From IMG/VR virus record IMGVR_UViG_3300036851_000385, positions 1 through 64,000 of that record: 64,000 bases of DNA; one strand, 5' to 3'. Below are positions 62,997 through 64,000 of this stretch, piece after piece (position 1 is the first letter of the stretch; each line of letters starts with the position of its first letter). The notes beneath the pieces were generated by a model. The model made no database searches and was not told the DNA's origin. It saw nothing but the letters and a program-made list of their open reading frames with translations. This stretch comes from a virus. The position numbers were made by a program, and so were the translations under genes.

Positions 62997-64000
62997 GTGC
63001 CTGTTACGCTCAACGCCACGGCTGTTCCTGTTCCGAAAACTTGGAGCGGCATCCATGACCCTGTGGCTTCGGGACCGATTACCACTACTGCGGTGGTGCA
63101 GGGGGGTACCATATCGGCATCGGGCACGAACGAGCGCTCCGGACGTGCTGACCTCATCGCTCGGTATGGCGGCGGGGCCTATGGCATCGTCACCGGGCTT
63201 GCGCTCTCAACCGCCAGCGGATTGACGCTCGACATTGCGGCGGGGCACGCGATGTGCGACGGTCCCGTACCAAGAACCGCGACGAGCATCGTCCTGACGG
63301 ACAACCAATCAAGGGTCTATATCTATTTGTCACAATCGGGCTCCGTCACGGCCGTGAATTCCAGCCTGACGCCGCCGGCAGGTGCTCAGGTGTTCCTCGG
63401 TTCCTGCGTAACCAATAGTCCCGCTGGCTCGGTCACTGGCATCGATCAGTCCGGCGTGATGTATCTCTCGCCCTTCCCCTGGCGGGCCACGGCCGACGCA
63501 GGTCCCTCCGCTCCCGGCGACAGCGCCTCTCTCCCGACCACGATCATGTTCCTCCACAAAGGAGCGAACGACACCTGGCTGTGGGACGGCCCGGCCGGGG
63601 TCTACAAACACTTCTCCGGGGGCTCCTCCGGCACGGCCGCCATCGCCGACGGCGGCACCGGTGCCACGACGGCCGCCGATGCGCGCGTCAACCTGGGCGT
63701 GCCCCTGGTTGATGTCATTACAATCAACCCGGCTAATGGAACCAACACCGTCTCCGCCACCGACTCCCAGGCATCCACGATCCTCCTGACCGGCGGCACG
63801 GCCTCGGCCGAGTTCACGTTGGAGTTGACGACGAACGGCTCTCCCCTGGTTCGCGACGGCCACGAGTGGACGATCATCAATAAGACCTCGTACGGCGTCA
63901 AGATCATCCGGAACGGCTCCGGCCTGGGCTCCTGCTGGCTCGGCCAGGGGAGCGCGAACGATCAGCGCGGGCACTTCGTTTTCGAGCGGGACGGCTCGGG
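62997..64000 (+). CDS. Tail fibre / receptor-binding protein, partial (runs off the right edge)
   Basis: 334 codons are open to the end of the window from a GTG with GAGAGG 6 nt upstream. The N-terminus is beta-rich (AGHAMCDGPVPRTATSIVLT). The classical fibre junction IADGGTGATTAADARVNLG occurs at about 221-239, followed by fibre-type strands. The C-terminal tip, which would bind the host, is missing. The 125 bp before it, up to the HNH gene, hold no other gene. Confidence 0.75.
   Translation, partial: MPVTLNATAVPVPKTWSGIHDPVASGPITTTAVVQGGTISASGTNERSGRADLIARYGGGAYGIVTGLALSTASGLTLDIAAGHAMCDGPVPRTATSIVLTDNQSRVYIYLSQSGSVTAVNSSLTPPAGAQVFLGSCVTNSPAGSVTGIDQSGVMYLSPFPWRATADAGPSAPGDSASLPTTIMFLHKGANDTWLWDGPAGVYKHFSGGSSGTAAIADGGTGATTAADARVNLGVPLVDVITINPANGTNTVSATDSQASTILLTGGTASAEFTLELTTNGSPLVRDGHEWTIINKTSYGVKIIRNGSGLGSCWLGQGSANDQRGHFVFERDGS

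Overview
The window is a 64 kb piece of a GC-rich tailed bacteriophage genome, with an HK97-fold head and a non-contractile tail, or a prophage or metagenomic copy of one. Evidence for this is the collinear set of small and large terminase, portal, Mu F-like head protein, prohead protease, HK97 major capsid protein, connector and neck proteins, tail-tube-like pair, G/GT tail chaperones with a -1 frameshift, a short tape-measure candidate, tail proteins and a tail fibre running off the right edge. I see no integrase, no attachment site, no tRNA, no rRNA and no CRISPR array. The host cannot be named from sequence alone. High GC, stop-start overlaps (ATGA, GTGA, TGATG) in nearly every operon, and several TANNNT boxes only 5-7 nt upstream of ATG (leaderless mRNAs) suggest a host that uses leaderless transcripts, for example Deinococcota, Armatimonadota, Actinomycetota or a similar phylum.

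Layout. (1) 1-9.0 kb, minus strand: replication and regulation. It holds a FliA-like sigma factor, a GIY-YIG protein of the T5orf172 type, a primase-helicase preceded by an iteron-like repeat region (2.73-2.87 kb), a nucleoside deoxyribosyltransferase-like protein, a run of small winged-helix proteins, and a GIY-YIG/RHH fusion next to a stand-alone RHH protein. (2) 9.1-15.1 kb: lysis and secretion. A plus-strand M15 endolysin operon converges on a minus-strand set of small membrane proteins, a membrane-anchored NlpC/P60-like hydrolase, and a secreted subtilase-CAP fusion with a separately encoded propeptide-like (I9-type) protein. (3) 15.4-23.6 kb, almost all minus strand: a long early operon of two excisionase-like HTH proteins, zinc-ribbon proteins, a SWIM protein, an alpha-CTD-like/HTH protein, a candidate recombination protein, a DUF6283 protein, RusA, a PadR-like regulator, HNH and a DUF2493/SLOG protein. 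It is interrupted by an IS200/IS605-type right end with an omega-RNA-like scaffold but no tnpB. (4) 23.7-51.2 kb, plus strand: a regulator, a ParB-methyltransferase, and packaging, head, head-fibre, connector and tail genes. (5) 51.2-64 kb: a SWIM protein, a large GIY-YIG/NUMOD3 homing endonuclease, many small zinc-ribbon ORFs, large structural or adhesin-like proteins, holin-like proteins, an HNH endonuclease, and a partial tail fibre. Three HNH genes sit antisense between late genes.

The most distinctive feature is a set of fold-back repeats, all built from tandem heptanucleotides. One family (units of CAGACGC) forms near-perfect 25-37 bp hairpins around a semi-conserved inner palindrome, placed in the gaps between late structural genes. 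Other heptamer families lie inside reading frames and are translated. Also notable are a textbook GGGAAAC -1 frameshift site followed by an 8-bp stem in the tail chaperone gene, the subtilase-CAP module, and a 12-bp palindromic element shared by two late-gene leaders. All function calls come from motif recognition; no database search was run.
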